A stretch of DNA of 54,371 bases from Sulfuritalea sp. (GCA_022842325.1 JALHPU010000029.1:1-54371), one strand, 5' to 3'. Numbered from the stretch's first letter, positions 25,632 through 34,671 are shown. Made by a program: numbers and translations. The notes: generated by a model from the sequence alone, not told the origin.

Positions 25632-27898
25632 GGCGCGTCCCGCTTCTGCTGGCGCGCCAGCTTGAACAGCGGTGCCGCCGCCAGCAAGGCAAAGGCCAGC
25701 ACGGCGATTTCGCCCAGCGTGTCGAACCCGCGAAAGTCGACGATGATGACATTCACCACGTTGTGGCCGTTGGCTGCGGCGACGCTGCGGGCGCCGAAAA
25801 AATCACTGAGCGCGGGATCGAAGGGTTGGCCAGCGGCGAGCAAGAGAAGGAGGGCCATCATGGCGCCGAAAGCGATCGCGACCATGAGCTTCGCCGGGTC
25901 AATGCGTTGCCGGACCGGCAGCGCGTAGCGGAGCGCCGGAGCGCCGCGGATCCCCGGCAAGACCGCCGCCGCGACGACGACAAACACGGTTTCGACGACG
26001 AACTGCGTCAATGCCAGATCAGGCGCACCCGCAAACAGGAACAAGCCCGCGCAACCGTAGCCGACCAACCCGCTGGCCAGCAGCAGCACAAAGCGGTCGC
26101 GTGCCCACAATGCGCTCAGCGCCCCGGCGACGGTGATCGCCCCGACCGCGAGCAGCGGCACACTGATGCCGTGCGCCGCCGGCCACGCCCAGTTCGCGGC
26201 CGAAGAAGACAGCGCCAGCAGGGCCGCGAAGAGGATCGCCGCCAGCAAGCCGAACAGATAGCGATCAAGCAAGCCGTGTTGCAACCGGCGCGTGTGCCAG
26301 GCGGCAAGCTGGCCGAGCGCCTGCAGCTTGAGCTGGTACCAGGCAGCGGGGCCGAAGGCGTCGATCCAGCTCATGCGTTCCATCGCCGCATGCAGCCGGT
26401 CCCAAAAGGCATAGATCAAGCCGCCGAACAACAGCGCCAGCGCCAGCGCGCCGATGACCGGGCCGCCGTCATACGCAGATTCGACGCTGAGCCCGCCCAG
26501 TGCCGGCGCCATGGCCCGCGCGGCCTCCGCCAGCAGCGGATCGATGGTCCCCGGCATGATGCCGAAAAGCAGCCCGAGCGTGGCCAGGGCGAGGGGCGGC
26601 AGGAGCATCGTCCACGGGGCTTCATGGGGATCGGCGTCGGGCGGACAGGTGTCGCGGCCCCAGAACACATGCACCGCCGCCATCGCCGCCACCGCCACCG
26701 ACACGGCTGCGACGATTACTGCCGCGTAGCCGGCCAACGCGACCAAGTCGGCCTCGGCCTTGGCTCCGGCCATCACGTCCTTGGCGACGAAGCCGACGGA
26801 CAGGGGTAGCCCCGACATCGACATTGCCGCCAGCGCCGCCGCTACGGCTGTCCACGGCATGTAGCGACGCATTCCGCTGAGCTGGTCGATGCTGCGCGTG
26901 CCGGCGCCGTGATCGAGGTTGCCGACCACGAAGAACAGCGTCGCCTTGTACAGCGCATGCGAGAACAGGAAGGCCGCCACCGCCAGCGGCGCGGTCGGGC
27001 CGGGCAGGCCGACCAGCATGGTCAGCGTGCCCAGCGACGATACGGTGGACCAGGCCAGAATTAGCTTCAGATCGCGCTCGCGCAACGTATGAAGGGCGCC
27101 CCAAAGGGCGGTGATACTGCCGACGGCGATCAGCACGATGTCCCAGAACAGCAATTCGCCAAAGGCAGGATCGAGGCGCGCCAGCAGGTAGATACCGAGT
27201 TTGACCATCGTTGCCGAATGCAGATAGGCGCTGACCGGTGTCGGCGCCGTCATGGCGTTGGGCAGCCAGAAATGGAAAGGGAACTGGGCCGACTTGGTGA
27301 AGGCGCCGATGAACACCAGCCCCAACGCCAACGGCAGCAGCGGTTCATCGAGCAGGCGCGGCGCCGTGGCAATCAACTCGCGCAGCGACAGGGTGCCGGC
27401 CAGATCGCCCAACAACAGTAAACCGGCGAGTAGGAACAGCCCGCCGCCGCCCGTGACCAGCAAGGCCTGCTGCGCCGACTTGCGGCTCGCCTCCTGGTTG
27501 TGGCTGAAGCCGACCAGAAGAAAGGAGAGGACACTGGTCATCTCCCAGAAGACGAACAGCAGGAGGAGATTGTCGGCGGTCACGGCGCCGACCATTGCCA
27601 GCATGAAGAGCGACAACAGGACCGGGACGCGTCCGGCCTCCGGTGTGCCGGCAAGATAGCCGGCGGCATAGATGAAGACCAGGCTACCGACACCGAAGAT
27701 GAGCAGCAGCATCTGCGCCGCCAGTCCATCGACGTGGAACGCCAGATCAACCTCCGCCGACGGCACCCACGACCAGTGAATACTCCACGGCAGCGGAACG
27801 CTGGCCAGGGCGATCGACAAGGCCACGAACAGCGTGACAGGCAGCGCGGCCCAGGCGAGCAGGGGCGCTTTCGTTGCGGATTCGACGTTCGCCGTCAC
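25628..27898 (-). CDS. mnhA: Na+/H+ antiporter subunit A (MnhA/MrpA)
   Basis: This 756-aa protein has about 20 helices. The N-terminal two thirds are NuoL-like, with the channel Glu in Phe-Val-Phe-Trp-Glu-Met-Thr-Ser and Lys in Phe-Thr-Lys-Ser-Ala-Gln-Phe-Pro-Phe-His-Phe-Trp-Leu-Pro. The C-terminal third carries the extra MrpA module (DUF4040-like, with Asp-Leu-Ala-Leu-Thr-Gln-Phe-Val-Val-Glu and a Val-Asp-Phe-Arg-Gly-Phe-Asp-Thr-Leu-Gly-Glu end). It is the largest subunit of the Mrp complex, exporting Na+ for H+. It starts 11 bases after the exchanger gene. Confidence 0.95.
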   Translation of the reverse strand: MTANVESATKAPLLAWAALPVTLFVALSIALASVPLPWSIHWSWVPSAEVDLAFHVDGLAAQMLLLIFGVGSLVFIYAAGYLAGTPEAGRVPVLLSLFMLAMVGAVTADNLLLLFVFWEMTSVLSFLLVGFSHNQEASRKSAQQALLVTGGGGLFLLAGLLLLGDLAGTLSLRELIATAPRLLDEPLLPLALGLVFIGAFTKSAQFPFHFWLPNAMTAPTPVSAYLHSATMVKLGIYLLARLDPAFGELLFWDIVLIAVGSITALWGALHTLRERDLKLILAWSTVSSLGTLTMLVGLPGPTAPLAVAAFLFSHALYKATLFFVVGNLDHGAGTRSIDQLSGMRRYMPWTAVAAALAAMSMSGLPLSVGFVAKDVMAGAKAEADLVALAGYAAVIVAAVSVAVAAMAAVHVFWGRDTCPPDADPHEAPWTMLLPPLALATLGLLFGIMPGTIDPLLAEAARAMAPALGGLSVESAYDGGPVIGALALALLFGGLIYAFWDRLHAAMERMSWIDAFGPAAWYQLKLQALGQLAAWHTRRLQHGLLDRYLFGLLAAILFAALLALSSSAANWAWPAAHGISVPLLAVGAITVAGALSALWARDRFVLLLASGLVGYGCAGLFLFAGAPDLALTQFVVETVFVVVAAAVLPGIRGAPALRYALPVRQRIDPAKLMVAIAFGAMMALLLLLAAGQPFDPALSDFFGARSVAAANGHNVVNVIIVDFRGFDTLGEIAVLAFALLAAAPLFKLARQQKRDAP

Positions 27899-27909
27899 GG
27901 CGCGGCGGA

Positions 27910-28998
27910 TCAGTGCTTACCGACTGCCGACGACCGCCAGGCACGCCAGCTCACCACGATCAGGGTGAGCGCCGTCAGCGGCAGGACCACCGTGCTCATC
28001 GCGACGCCGAAGGTGGACAGCGCGTCATGCTGTTGCGCGGCGAGCAACAGATAAGTCGTGTAGGCGGCGTAGTAGGCGAGGAACACCCCGCCCTCCCAGC
28101 GCGCGATCAGGTTCCCGGTGAAGAACACCGGGAGGCAGGCAAGCGCCACAGCAATCATCACCGGAATGTCGAAACTCAACAATGACTGGGCGACCGACAG
28201 ACCCTCCGGCGACACCATACCCGACAAGCCGAGGACGCCGAGGATGTTGAAGGTGTTGCTGCCGACGACGTTGCCGACGGCGATGTCGCGTTCGCCGCGC
28301 AGGGCGGCGACGATCGAGGTGGCCACTTCGGGCATCGAGGTTCCGGCGGCGACGATGGTGAGCCCGATCACCAACTCGCTCACTCCGAGCTGCTTGGCGA
28401 AAGTGATCGCCGCAGTAACCAGCCAGTCAGCGCCCAGCACCAGCAAAGCCAGGCCGGCGGCGATCAGGAGGACTTGTACCCCCCAGTAATTGTCCCAACT
28501 GCTCTTGCCGGACGCGGTTTCCGCTGTGCCTTCGGCCGCGAGGGCCTTGCTCTCCCGGCGGCTCTGCCAAATCAGGAACACCGTGTAGGCGAGTAGCAGG
28601 CCGAACATCAAGGCTGCGTCATAACGGGATAACCCGCCGTCCCAGGCCAGGGCAAACAGCAGCAGCGACGCGCCGATCATGATCGGCACCTCCTGCCGGA
28701 TCAACTGTCTCGCCACCAGAAGCGGGATGATGAGCGCCGACAATCCCAGAATGAACAGGACGTTGAAGATGTTGCTGCCCACCACGTTGCCCAGAGCGAT
28801 GTCGACCTGACCGCTCAAAGCTGCCTGCACTGATACCGCCATTTCAGGAGCGCTGGTGCCGAAGGCCACCACGGTCAGCCCGACGACCAGCGGCGAGATG
28901 CCGAAGGACAGGGCCAGTTTCGATGCGCCACGCACCAGCAATTCGGCGCCGGCCACCAGAGCGACCAGGCCCAAAACAAAAAACAGCAGAGTCGTCAT
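27910..28998 (-). CDS. Sodium/calcium exchanger family protein (YrbG-like)
   Basis: This 362-aa protein shows the internal duplication of the CaCA superfamily. The two alpha repeats appear as Val-Ala-Phe-Gly-Thr-Ser-Ala-Pro-Glu with Gly-Asn-Val-Val-Gly-Ser-Asn-Ile-Phe-Asn, and Val-Ala-Ala-Gly-Thr-Ser-Met-Pro-Glu with Gly-Asn-Val-Val-Gly-Ser-Asn-Thr-Phe-Asn; the Glu residues bind the cation. It probably exchanges Na+ for Ca2+ at the inner membrane. As first gene of the antiporter operon it links Na+ export to Ca2+ handling. Confidence 0.93.
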   Translation of the reverse strand: MTTLLFFVLGLVALVAGAELLVRGASKLALSFGISPLVVGLTVVAFGTSAPEMAVSVQAALSGQVDIALGNVVGSNIFNVLFILGLSALIIPLLVARQLIRQEVPIMIGASLLLFALAWDGGLSRYDAALMFGLLLAYTVFLIWQSRRESKALAAEGTAETASGKSSWDNYWGVQVLLIAAGLALLVLGADWLVTAAITFAKQLGVSELVIGLTIVAAGTSMPEVATSIVAALRGERDIAVGNVVGSNTFNILGVLGLSGMVSPEGLSVAQSLLSFDIPVMIAVALACLPVFFTGNLIARWEGGVFLAYYAAYTTYLLLAAQQHDALSTFGVAMSTVVLPLTALTLIVVSWRAWRSSAVGKH

Positions 28999-29167
28999 TA
29001 GAACCTCAGGATTATTAGCCTGCCACCGCGCGCGGCGGACGATGGCAGCCGAAGACTGGCGAATCAGCCAAGTAAAAGTTTACCCGAACCGGCAGCGGAA
29101 CCGGCGGCACCATCAGCCATGCCGTGCCTGCAAGGAAAAACCGGTGATGATCGACCTGGCGCCGCAA

Positions 29168-29602
29168 TCACTGCGGATTCGGCCGAGCGATAAGGTGCGC
29201 CTCGCGGCGACTGCGTTGCAGCAAGTAATAGCCGGCGATCAACGCAATGACGATCGCGGCGATACCCAGCATTGACCCCTCCGGCAGTTCCTTGGGCTCC
29301 AGTGTGATGATCTTGCGGGCAATAGCAATCAGCGCCACTGCCAGTACCGATTCGAGGTGGTACTCCCGGTCTTCAATGTAGACCTTTACCGAGTGAATCA
29401 ATTCAAGTCCGATCAAGACCAGCAGGAACTGGCCAAACAGTTCAAGCAACTCATCGATTTCCAGCAGGAACAGAGGTGGGGTCAGCGCGTCCCTGACGAT
29501 AAGCCACCCCAGTTCAAAGGTAGCCAGCACCACCACGCATGCCAGCATGAAGAGCAGGGCGTGGTGCACAACATTTTCAAATTTATCCAAGGCTCGTAAC
29601 AA
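29168..29602 (-). CDS. PsiE-family phosphate-starvation-inducible membrane protein
   Basis: This 144-aa, four-helix protein has the PsiE features: a Leu-Leu-Glu-Ile-Asp-Glu-Leu-Leu-Glu-Leu-Phe-Gly segment after helix two, then Glu-Leu-Ile-His-Ser-Val-Lys-Val-Tyr and a conserved Ala-Arg-Lys-Ile-Ile-Thr-Leu-Glu. The function of the family is unknown. A second, broken paralogue lies at 43644-44134. It is divergent from the riboswitch-controlled terC operon. Confidence 0.82.
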   Translation of the reverse strand: MLRALDKFENVVHHALLFMLACVVVLATFELGWLIVRDALTPPLFLLEIDELLELFGQFLLVLIGLELIHSVKVYIEDREYHLESVLAVALIAIARKIITLEPKELPEGSMLGIAAIVIALIAGYYLLQRSRREAHLIARPNPQ

Positions 29603-29785
29603 GGTTTGCTCCTTTGATTAAACGGGGATTGGCCTCCATGCAGCGCAGGCTCACCAGCGACAGAATTTTTTATCATACGCCGAGGGTAGTGCAGAACACG
29701 GCGGCGCATCTAGCCGATCACGTTTTCCTGCGCCTGCCGGTGCGGCAATGGTTGCAGCGACACCCCACCCTTTGCAAAATAGTAG

Positions 29786-29814
29786 TTGATTGTTTTTATC
29801 AAGTTAAGTAAAGT
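29786..29814 (+). promoter_or_regulatory. Promoter of the manganese riboswitch/terC transcript
   Basis: TTGATT (29786-29791), a 17-base spacer and TAAAGT (29809-29814) form a good sigma70-type promoter. It would start transcription at about 29821, exactly where the riboswitch P1 stem begins. Confidence 0.65.
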
Positions 29815-29820
29815 GAGCCC

Positions 29821-29960
29821 GTCCCAAGGGGGAGTAGCTCTCCGCTGCGGCGTCGTCAAGACGGAACTCCTGGCAATTGCGGGGTTTCCCGGCGCCCCGG
29901 GTGCTTGTCGCAAGACAGGTACGAGCAAGACCTTTGCCGCGATGGCGAAGGTACCCTTGT
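29821..29960 (+). ncRNA. yybP-ykoY (Mn2+-sensing) riboswitch aptamer
   Basis: P1 is formed by CAAGGG (29825-29830) pairing with CCCTTG (29954-29959). The conserved GGGGAGTAGC follows the 5' strand, and the ACCTTTGCC/GGCGAAGGT hairpin closes the 3' side (29930-29952), both typical of the yybP-ykoY class. It lies between a strong promoter and a terC family gene, the classical target. The class binds Mn2+ and turns on Mn2+ exporters. Position, motif and target agree; I could not run a covariance model. Confidence 0.85.
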
Positions 29961-29965
29961 CGAAA

Positions 29966-30008
29966 ACACGGCCCTTCGTCCTCGCTGGATAAAGGGCCGT
30001 TGTGTTTG
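29966..30008 (+). terminator. Terminator-type expression platform of the riboswitch
   Basis: ACGGCCCTT (29968-29976) pairs perfectly with AAGGGCCGT (29992-30000) around a 15-base loop and is followed by TGTGTTTG. It sits immediately after the aptamer, so Mn2+ binding could decide between read-through and termination. Confidence 0.65.
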
Positions 30009-30062
30009 TAGTCTTCGGGCACTGATACAACGGCGAACCCGGTCCGGCAAGAAGAGCAAGCA

Positions 30063-31034
30063 ATGGAAACAATCGGTACATGGTGGATGTGGGCGGGATT
30101 TCTCGCCATCGTTCTGGTGATGCTGGCCATCGACCTGTTCGTGGTCGGCGGCGGCAAGCAGCACAAGGTGTCGTTCAGGGAGGCGGCCACCTGGTCGGCG
30201 ATCTGGGTCTCCGTATCTTTCCTGTTTGCAGCCGCGCTCTGGTGGCATCTGGACGGCAGCGCCGGGCGCGAGGTGGCGAACCAGAAGTCGCTCGAATTCG
30301 TCACCGGCTACCTGATCGAAAAATCGCTGGCGATCGACAACGTCTTCGTCTGGCTGATGCTGTTCTCGTTCTTCGGCATCCCGCTGGAATTGCAGAAGCG
30401 CGTGCTGGTGCTCGGCGTGCTCGGCGCCATCGTCATGCGTACGGTGATGATCTTCGCCGGCGCCTGGCTGATCACCCAGTTCCACTGGATGCTCTACATC
30501 TTCGGCGCCTTCCTCTTGATCACCGGCATCAAGATGTGGTGGTTCGCCGAAGAAAAGCCCGACATGGCGAACAACCTGCTGATCCGCTGGCTGCGCGGCC
30601 ACATGAAGATCGCCGACGAACTCCACGGCGAAAAATTCTTCATCTGGAAGGACGGCGTGCGCTACGCGACGCCCTTGTTGCTGGCGCTGATCCTGGTCGA
30701 GATTTCGGACCTGATCTTCGCCGTCGATTCGATCCCGGCCATCTTCGCCATCACCGCCGATCCCTTCATCGTGCTGACCTCCAACGTCTTCGCCATCCTC
30801 GGCCTGCGCGCGATGTACTTCCTGCTGGCCGACATGGCCGACCGCTTCTCGCTGTTGAAGTACGGCCTGGCGGCGGTATTGGTATTCATCGGCGTCAAGA
30901 TGCTGTTGATCGACCTCTACAAGATCCCCATCGGTTTCTCGCTGGCCGTGGTCGCCACCTTCATCGGCATTTCGGTCGGGCTGTCGCTGCGCAAGGAAAA
31001 GATCGAACGCGCGGCGGGCCGCGCCGGCTCGTGA
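30063..31034 (+). CDS. alx: TerC/Alx-family membrane protein under Mn2+ riboswitch control
   Basis: This 323-aa, about 9-helix protein has the TerC signature: an acidic Ala-Ile-Asp-Leu-Phe-Val in helix one, [11 protein letters not shown] and, later, [13 protein letters not shown]. These Asp and Glu residues are thought to coordinate Mn2+. The length matches E. coli Alx, implicated in Mn2+ export and alkaline response. It is the first gene of a nearly gapless four-gene operon. Confidence 0.92.
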   Translation: METIGTWWMWAGFLAIVLVMLAIDLFVVGGGKQHKVSFREAATWSAIWVSVSFLFAAALWWHLDGSAGREVANQKSLEFVTGYLIEKSLAIDNVFVWLMLFSFFGIPLELQKRVLVLGVLGAIVMRTVMIFAGAWLITQFHWMLYIFGAFLLITGIKMWWFAEEKPDMANNLLIRWLRGHMKIADELHGEKFFIWKDGVRYATPLLLALILVEISDLIFAVDSIPAIFAITADPFIVLTSNVFAILGLRAMYFLLADMADRFSLLKYGLAAVLVFIGVKMLLIDLYKIPIGFSLAVVATFIGISVGLSLRKEKIERAAGRAGS

Positions 31035-31043
31035 GGGGCTGAC

Positions 31044-31871
31044 ATGGAAGCAGTCATGCACCCCCCTGCAACGCTGCGCCCGCGGTTGGGCCGCTGGCTG
31101 GAGATCGCGCCGGTCAGAAACGGCCTGATCGCGCTGATCCTGATCAATGCCGTGATCCTCGGCCTGGAAACCAGTCCATCGCTGATGGCGGATTGGGGTT
31201 ACTGGTTAAGCGCAGCCGACCGCGCGATCCTTGCCGTTTTCGTCGTCGAGATCGCGCTGCGGCTTTTCGTCCATCGACTGGCCTACTTTCGCGATCCGTG
31301 GAACGTCTTCGACTTCGCCGTGGTGGCCATCGCACTGGTACCGGCCTCCGGCCCCCTGGCGGTGTTGCGCGCCTTGCGCATCTTGCGCGTGCTGCGCCTG
31401 ATCACCCTGGTGCCGAGCATGAAGCGGGTGGTCGGCGGCCTGCTCGCGGCTTTGCCCGGCCTGGGTTCGGTGGTGGCAATCATCTGCATCATCTTCTATG
31501 TTGCCGCCGTGATCGCCACGAAATTGTTTGCCCAGGAGTTTCCGGCGCTGTTCGGCGATCTGGGCAAGAGCGCCTTCACGCTGTTCCAGGTAATGACACT
31601 CGAAGGCTGGGCGATGGAGGTGGTGCGCCCGGTGATGGCCGTCTACCCTTTGTCATGGATTTTCTTCCTGGCCTTCATCCTGGCGTCCACCTTCACCATG
31701 CTCAACCTGTTCATCGCGGTCATCGTCAACGCGATCCAGCAGGAAGGGGGCGACGACCGCCGCGATACAACTGCTCTTGAAATCGCCAGCCTACGAAATG
31801 AAATCGCGGCCCTGCGCGGTCATCTTGGCGCCACGCGCAAGCCCTCGCCCTATGCAATACGGAGGTGTTGA
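31044..31871 (+). CDS. Bacterial voltage-gated cation channel (BacNav family), Gly-variant filter
   Basis: This 275-aa protein has the six-helix single-domain layout of NaChBac-type channels. The S4 voltage sensor has four arginines three apart (109, 112, 115, 118). The pore filter reads TLEGWAM (185-191), where classical sodium channels of this family have TLESW. A C-terminal helix with heptad-like Leu/Ile (about 244-260) may form the tetramer coiled coil. It starts nine bases after terC, so it is probably co-transcribed under the Mn2+ riboswitch. Ion selectivity is uncertain. Confidence 0.88.
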   Translation: MEAVMHPPATLRPRLGRWLEIAPVRNGLIALILINAVILGLETSPSLMADWGYWLSAADRAILAVFVVEIALRLFVHRLAYFRDPWNVFDFAVVAIALVPASGPLAVLRALRILRVLRLITLVPSMKRVVGGLLAALPGLGSVVAIICIIFYVAAVIATKLFAQEFPALFGDLGKSAFTLFQVMTLEGWAMEVVRPVMAVYPLSWIFFLAFILASTFTMLNLFIAVIVNAIQQEGGDDRRDTTALEIASLRNEIAALRGHLGATRKPSPYAIRRC

Positions 31872-32408
31872 ATGCTGGAAGCAACGCGACTGCTGGATTG
31901 GGATCATGCTGGCCTGACGTTCGCTCACGCGGCGCGAGCCCCGTGGCTCGACGTCCTCTTCACCACCGTCACCTGGCTCGGTTCGCTGGCGGTGCTGCTG
32001 CCGCTGGCGCTCCTGGTCTGGTGGCGGAGGCGGGGCGACAGGGGTGCGGCCTTTGTTGCGCTGGCGCTGATCGGTGCCTCCGCGCTCGGCCATCTGGCAA
32101 AGCTGATAGCGGCGCGGCCGCGGCCCGACCTGTTTCCGCCGCTGATCCCGATGCCGGAGGACTGGAGCTTTCCCAGCGCCCATGCGGTGCAGATCACCGC
32201 CTTCGCCCTGGCCTGGCTGCTGCGGCCGGGAACGGTGCCGGGGCGGATCGAGATTGCCGTCCTGTTCGCCACCGTGGCCGTGGTTATTTCCTCGCGGCTC
32301 TATCTGCAGGTCCACTTTCCGAGCGATGTCATCGCCGGCGCGCTACTGGCGACCCTCTGGGTCGTTTTCCTGCATCGTCTGCCGGCATGGCGGGAGCATA
32401 AACAATGA
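31872..32408 (+). CDS. PAP2-family lipid phosphatase
   Basis: This 178-aa membrane protein has the three PAP2 phosphatase motifs: Lys-x6-Arg-Pro near residues 74-82, Pro-Ser-Ala-His near 102-105, and Ser-Arg-x-Tyr-Leu-x-Val-His-x-Pro-x-Asp near 140-152 with the catalytic histidines. The class dephosphorylates phosphatidic acid or undecaprenyl pyrophosphate. The ATG directly follows the channel stop codon with no gap. Confidence 0.9.
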   Translation: MLEATRLLDWDHAGLTFAHAARAPWLDVLFTTVTWLGSLAVLLPLALLVWWRRRGDRGAAFVALALIGASALGHLAKLIAARPRPDLFPPLIPMPEDWSFPSAHAVQITAFALAWLLRPGTVPGRIEIAVLFATVAVVISSRLYLQVHFPSDVIAGALLATLWVVFLHRLPAWREHKQ

Positions 32409-32794
32409 GACATAAATTTCTTGGAACCGGCGACGCCGGCTACCACCCGCTGCGCAAGATCAGGACGGTCATTTCCGGGCTGCGCTATGCCGTGCTCTAT
32501 GACTGGTCGGTGACCTACAAGCTGATCCTGTCGGTGGTGGTGCTGGCGGTCGCCTTCGGCGCGCGTGCCTGGGTGGATTTCTTGCTGATCCTGGTGGTGA
32601 CCGCTTTTGTTCTGGTCGCCGAAATCTTCAACAGCGCAATCGAGGCACTCTGCGATTTCGTCGAAACCCGCCACAACGAGAAGATCAAGGTCATCAAGGA
32701 CATCGCCGCCGCCGGCGTCGGCATTGCGATCCTGGTCTGGTTCATCGTGCTCGGCGTCGAACTGAGCCGCCTGCTCAACCTCGGGCTGCCTTGA
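32405..32794 (+). CDS. dgkA: DgkA-type prokaryotic diacylglycerol/undecaprenol kinase
   Basis: This 129-aa, three-helix protein has the DgkA core Glu-Ile-Phe-Asn-Ser-Ala-Ile-Glu-Ala-Leu-Cys-Asp (about 73-84) and the later Lys-Asp-Ile-Ala-Ala-Ala-Gly-Val. It overlaps the PAP2 stop by ATGA. A phosphatase followed by an opposing lipid kinase in one operon suggests recycling of a lipid carrier or of diacylglycerol. Confidence 0.93.
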   Translation: MRHKFLGTGDAGYHPLRKIRTVISGLRYAVLYDWSVTYKLILSVVVLAVAFGARAWVDFLLILVVTAFVLVAEIFNSAIEALCDFVETRHNEKIKVIKDIAAAGVGIAILVWFIVLGVELSRLLNLGLP

Positions 32795-32801
32795 TGTCCG
32801 G

Positions 32802-33704
32802 TCATTCCAGCAGCGACGCGATCCCGCCAGCCTGTATCGCCTCGACGGCGGGATGCTGGATCCGCCGCTGGGTGACGATGGCATACCAGTTTTCACGGAC
32901 ATCGGTGAGCGCGCCGAGCGAGCGGGCGCCGAACTGCGCCAGGATGTCGGCATGCATCCCCGAGGGCGCCGGAAAGAGGCCGAGCCCGGCGCGGCCGAAG
33001 GTTTTGAGCAGGGCGCTGTCGGAAAACTCGCCGACTATTTCCGGCTTCAGGTTGTGCCGCGCGAACCAGGCATCGATGGCGCCGCGCAGCAGATTGCTGC
33101 GCACCGGAAGCAGCACCGGCGCGCCGTTCAATTGCTGCGGAAAGTCTGCGGCATAGCGCTTGTGCAAGCGGTCGGCGGCATATAGGTCGATGCCGACCGT
33201 GCCGAGTAGCTTGGACTGGAGTTTCAGATGAGCGTCGGTCGGCGCCGATCGGTCCGTTAGGACCAGGTCGAGCCGGTTCAGCGCCAGTTCGGCAAGCAGG
33301 TGGTCAACATTGCCTTCGATGCATTCAAGGCGCATCGACAACGGCGCCTGCAGCACCGGCCGGAGCAGGCGGAAGGCGACCAGTTTGGGTACTGTCTCGC
33401 TCAGGCCCACGGCAAAGCGCCGGCGTCCCGAAGCGTGATCGGCCACGGCGTGGCGCAGACGCTCGCCGAGCAAAAAGATCTGATCGGCATAGTCCAGCGC
33501 CGCACGGCCGGCCTCGGTCAGCACTAGGGAACGCCCCTGTGGAGCGAACAAGGCCTGCCCCAGTTGCCGCTCGAGTACGCCGAGCTGGGTGCTGATGGTC
33601 TGCACCGACAGATTCAGCCGTTCCGCCGCGCGGGTAATGCTGCCTTCCTTGGCGACCGCCCAGAAGTAGAGCAGGTGACGGAAATTGAGGTCGTCCGGGG
33701 TCAT
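32802..33704 (-). CDS. nhaR: NhaR-like LysR-family transcriptional activator
   Basis: This 300-aa LysR-type regulator has an N-terminal winged HTH (Leu-Asn-Phe-Arg-His-Leu-Leu-Tyr-Phe-Trp then Ser-Ile-Thr-Arg-Ala-Ala-Glu-Arg-Leu) and a C-terminal ligand-binding domain. The N-terminal Asn-Phe-Arg-His-Leu-Leu-Tyr-Phe-Trp-Ala-Val-Ala-Lys-Glu-Gly-Ser-Ile wording is that of NhaR, the Na+-responsive activator of antiporter genes. No nhaA lies here; the only Na+/H+ antiporter nearby is the mnh operon. It converges on dgkA with seven bases between. Confidence 0.85.
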   Translation of the reverse strand: MTPDDLNFRHLLYFWAVAKEGSITRAAERLNLSVQTISTQLGVLERQLGQALFAPQGRSLVLTEAGRAALDYADQIFLLGERLRHAVADHASGRRRFAVGLSETVPKLVAFRLLRPVLQAPLSMRLECIEGNVDHLLAELALNRLDLVLTDRSAPTDAHLKLQSKLLGTVGIDLYAADRLHKRYAADFPQQLNGAPVLLPVRSNLLRGAIDAWFARHNLKPEIVGEFSDSALLKTFGRAGLGLFPAPSGMHADILAQFGARSLGALTDVRENWYAIVTQRRIQHPAVEAIQAGGIASLLE

Positions 33705-33831
33705 CTACTGTTCCAATAAATGGAAGCATTGTATCCAAATATATCTATTTATCCGAATCCTTGCCCTGATTAAAGTGCCCTCCATACGCAGCAAGCCTGC
33801 TGCGGCAGATAAACAACCGAGGAGACAGCAC

Positions 33832-34032
33832 ATGATCACTCTTGACGACTGCAGGGCATTTTGCGATGCCGATCCGGCGACCGTGGCGCGCGTGGCGAGG
33901 CAGGAGCAACTGCCGGAAATACTCGCGATCGCCTTTGCGCAAAGCAGGCTGATGAAAGCCCGGCCGCTCCACGCCCGGCATCCGATCACCCCAGCCCCCG
34001 CTACCTGCGTACCGCAGCGTCTGGCTGCCTGA
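33832..34032 (+). CDS. Hypothetical 66-aa protein
   Basis: ATG 33832 follows a GGAG ribosome site at good distance. The 66-aa product is soluble, with a predicted helical first half and a proline/alanine-rich end. It has no family I recognise. It lies divergent from nhaR and just upstream of the TerB-like gene (13-base gap), so it may be cotranscribed. Confidence 0.45.
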   Translation: MITLDDCRAFCDADPATVARVARQEQLPEILAIAFAQSRLMKARPLHARHPITPAPATCVPQRLAA

Positions 34033-34045
34033 GGACCGACACATC

Positions 34046-34579
34046 ATGATGACCATGCAAGCCAGGGAAAGCCTTTCCCCGATCAAACACCCGGGCCACC
34101 CGCTACGGACCTACCCGGTCGATAGCCCGCGTGCCAAGGCGCGCCTCATCGTCCTGGCGCTGCTCGCCGACGGTCGGGTGGATGCTGCAGAACTGGACGG
34201 CCTGGCGAAATACCAGACCTTTGAAGAACTGGGCATAAGCCGCGACGACTTTTTTCAGGTGCTCTACGATTTCTGTGGCGACGCCGCCGGGCTGCCAGAG
34301 GGCAGCGCCAATTACCTGATTTCGCCGGCGCTTCTGGACAACCTGTTCGCCGAGGTAGGTAGCACCGGGGAGCGGCAGAAACTGATACGCCTGATCTTTG
34401 ACGTGATCCGCAGCGACGGTCATCTGGCCGAAAGCGAGGCTCGGCTGTTCTGGAGGGCGCTTGATACCTGGCGGCTGCGGCTGGACGACGGCATCGAGTA
34501 CCGCCCGCGAGCCGCGGCGTTCAGGCAAAGGGGCCGACAGCGGAAAGTTGCATTCGATCCGATGTTGAACCCGGATTGA
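34046..34579 (+). CDS. TerB-like domain protein
   Basis: This 177-aa soluble protein contains a helical TerB-like (tellurite-resistance-associated) region with the acidic loop Asp-Gly-His-Leu-Ala-Glu-Ser-Glu at about residue 130 and an earlier Asp-Gly-Arg-Val-Asp-Ala-Ala-Glu-Leu copy near 47. Both resemble the metal-binding turns of the TerB fold. A basic tail follows. The biochemical role is unproven; such proteins are frequent in stress islands. Confidence 0.6.
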   Translation: MMTMQARESLSPIKHPGHPLRTYPVDSPRAKARLIVLALLADGRVDAAELDGLAKYQTFEELGISRDDFFQVLYDFCGDAAGLPEGSANYLISPALLDNLFAEVGSTGERQKLIRLIFDVIRSDGHLAESEARLFWRALDTWRLRLDDGIEYRPRAAAFRQRGRQRKVAFDPMLNPD

Positions 34580-34612
34580 CCAATAGATAGCTCGGCACTA
34601 TCGAACCAATAG

Positions 34613-34641
34613 TTGACGAAATTAGTCGGCATTACTACCCT
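34613..34641 (+). promoter_or_regulatory. Candidate promoter for the small genes after 34672
   Basis: TTGACG (34613-34618), 17 bases and TACCCT (34636-34641) precede the ATG at 34672. A directly repeated ACCAATAG lies just upstream. The -10 match is moderate. Confidence 0.4.
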
Positions 34642-34671
34642 TAAACCGTCGCAACCAAAGAGTGACCAATC

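Noticed and set aside
25424..26809. 461-aa plus-strand reading frame across mnhA and mnhB
   Set aside because: Antisense to well-conserved antiporter subunits; very rich in Arg and Gln, as expected for the complementary strand of GC-rich membrane genes.
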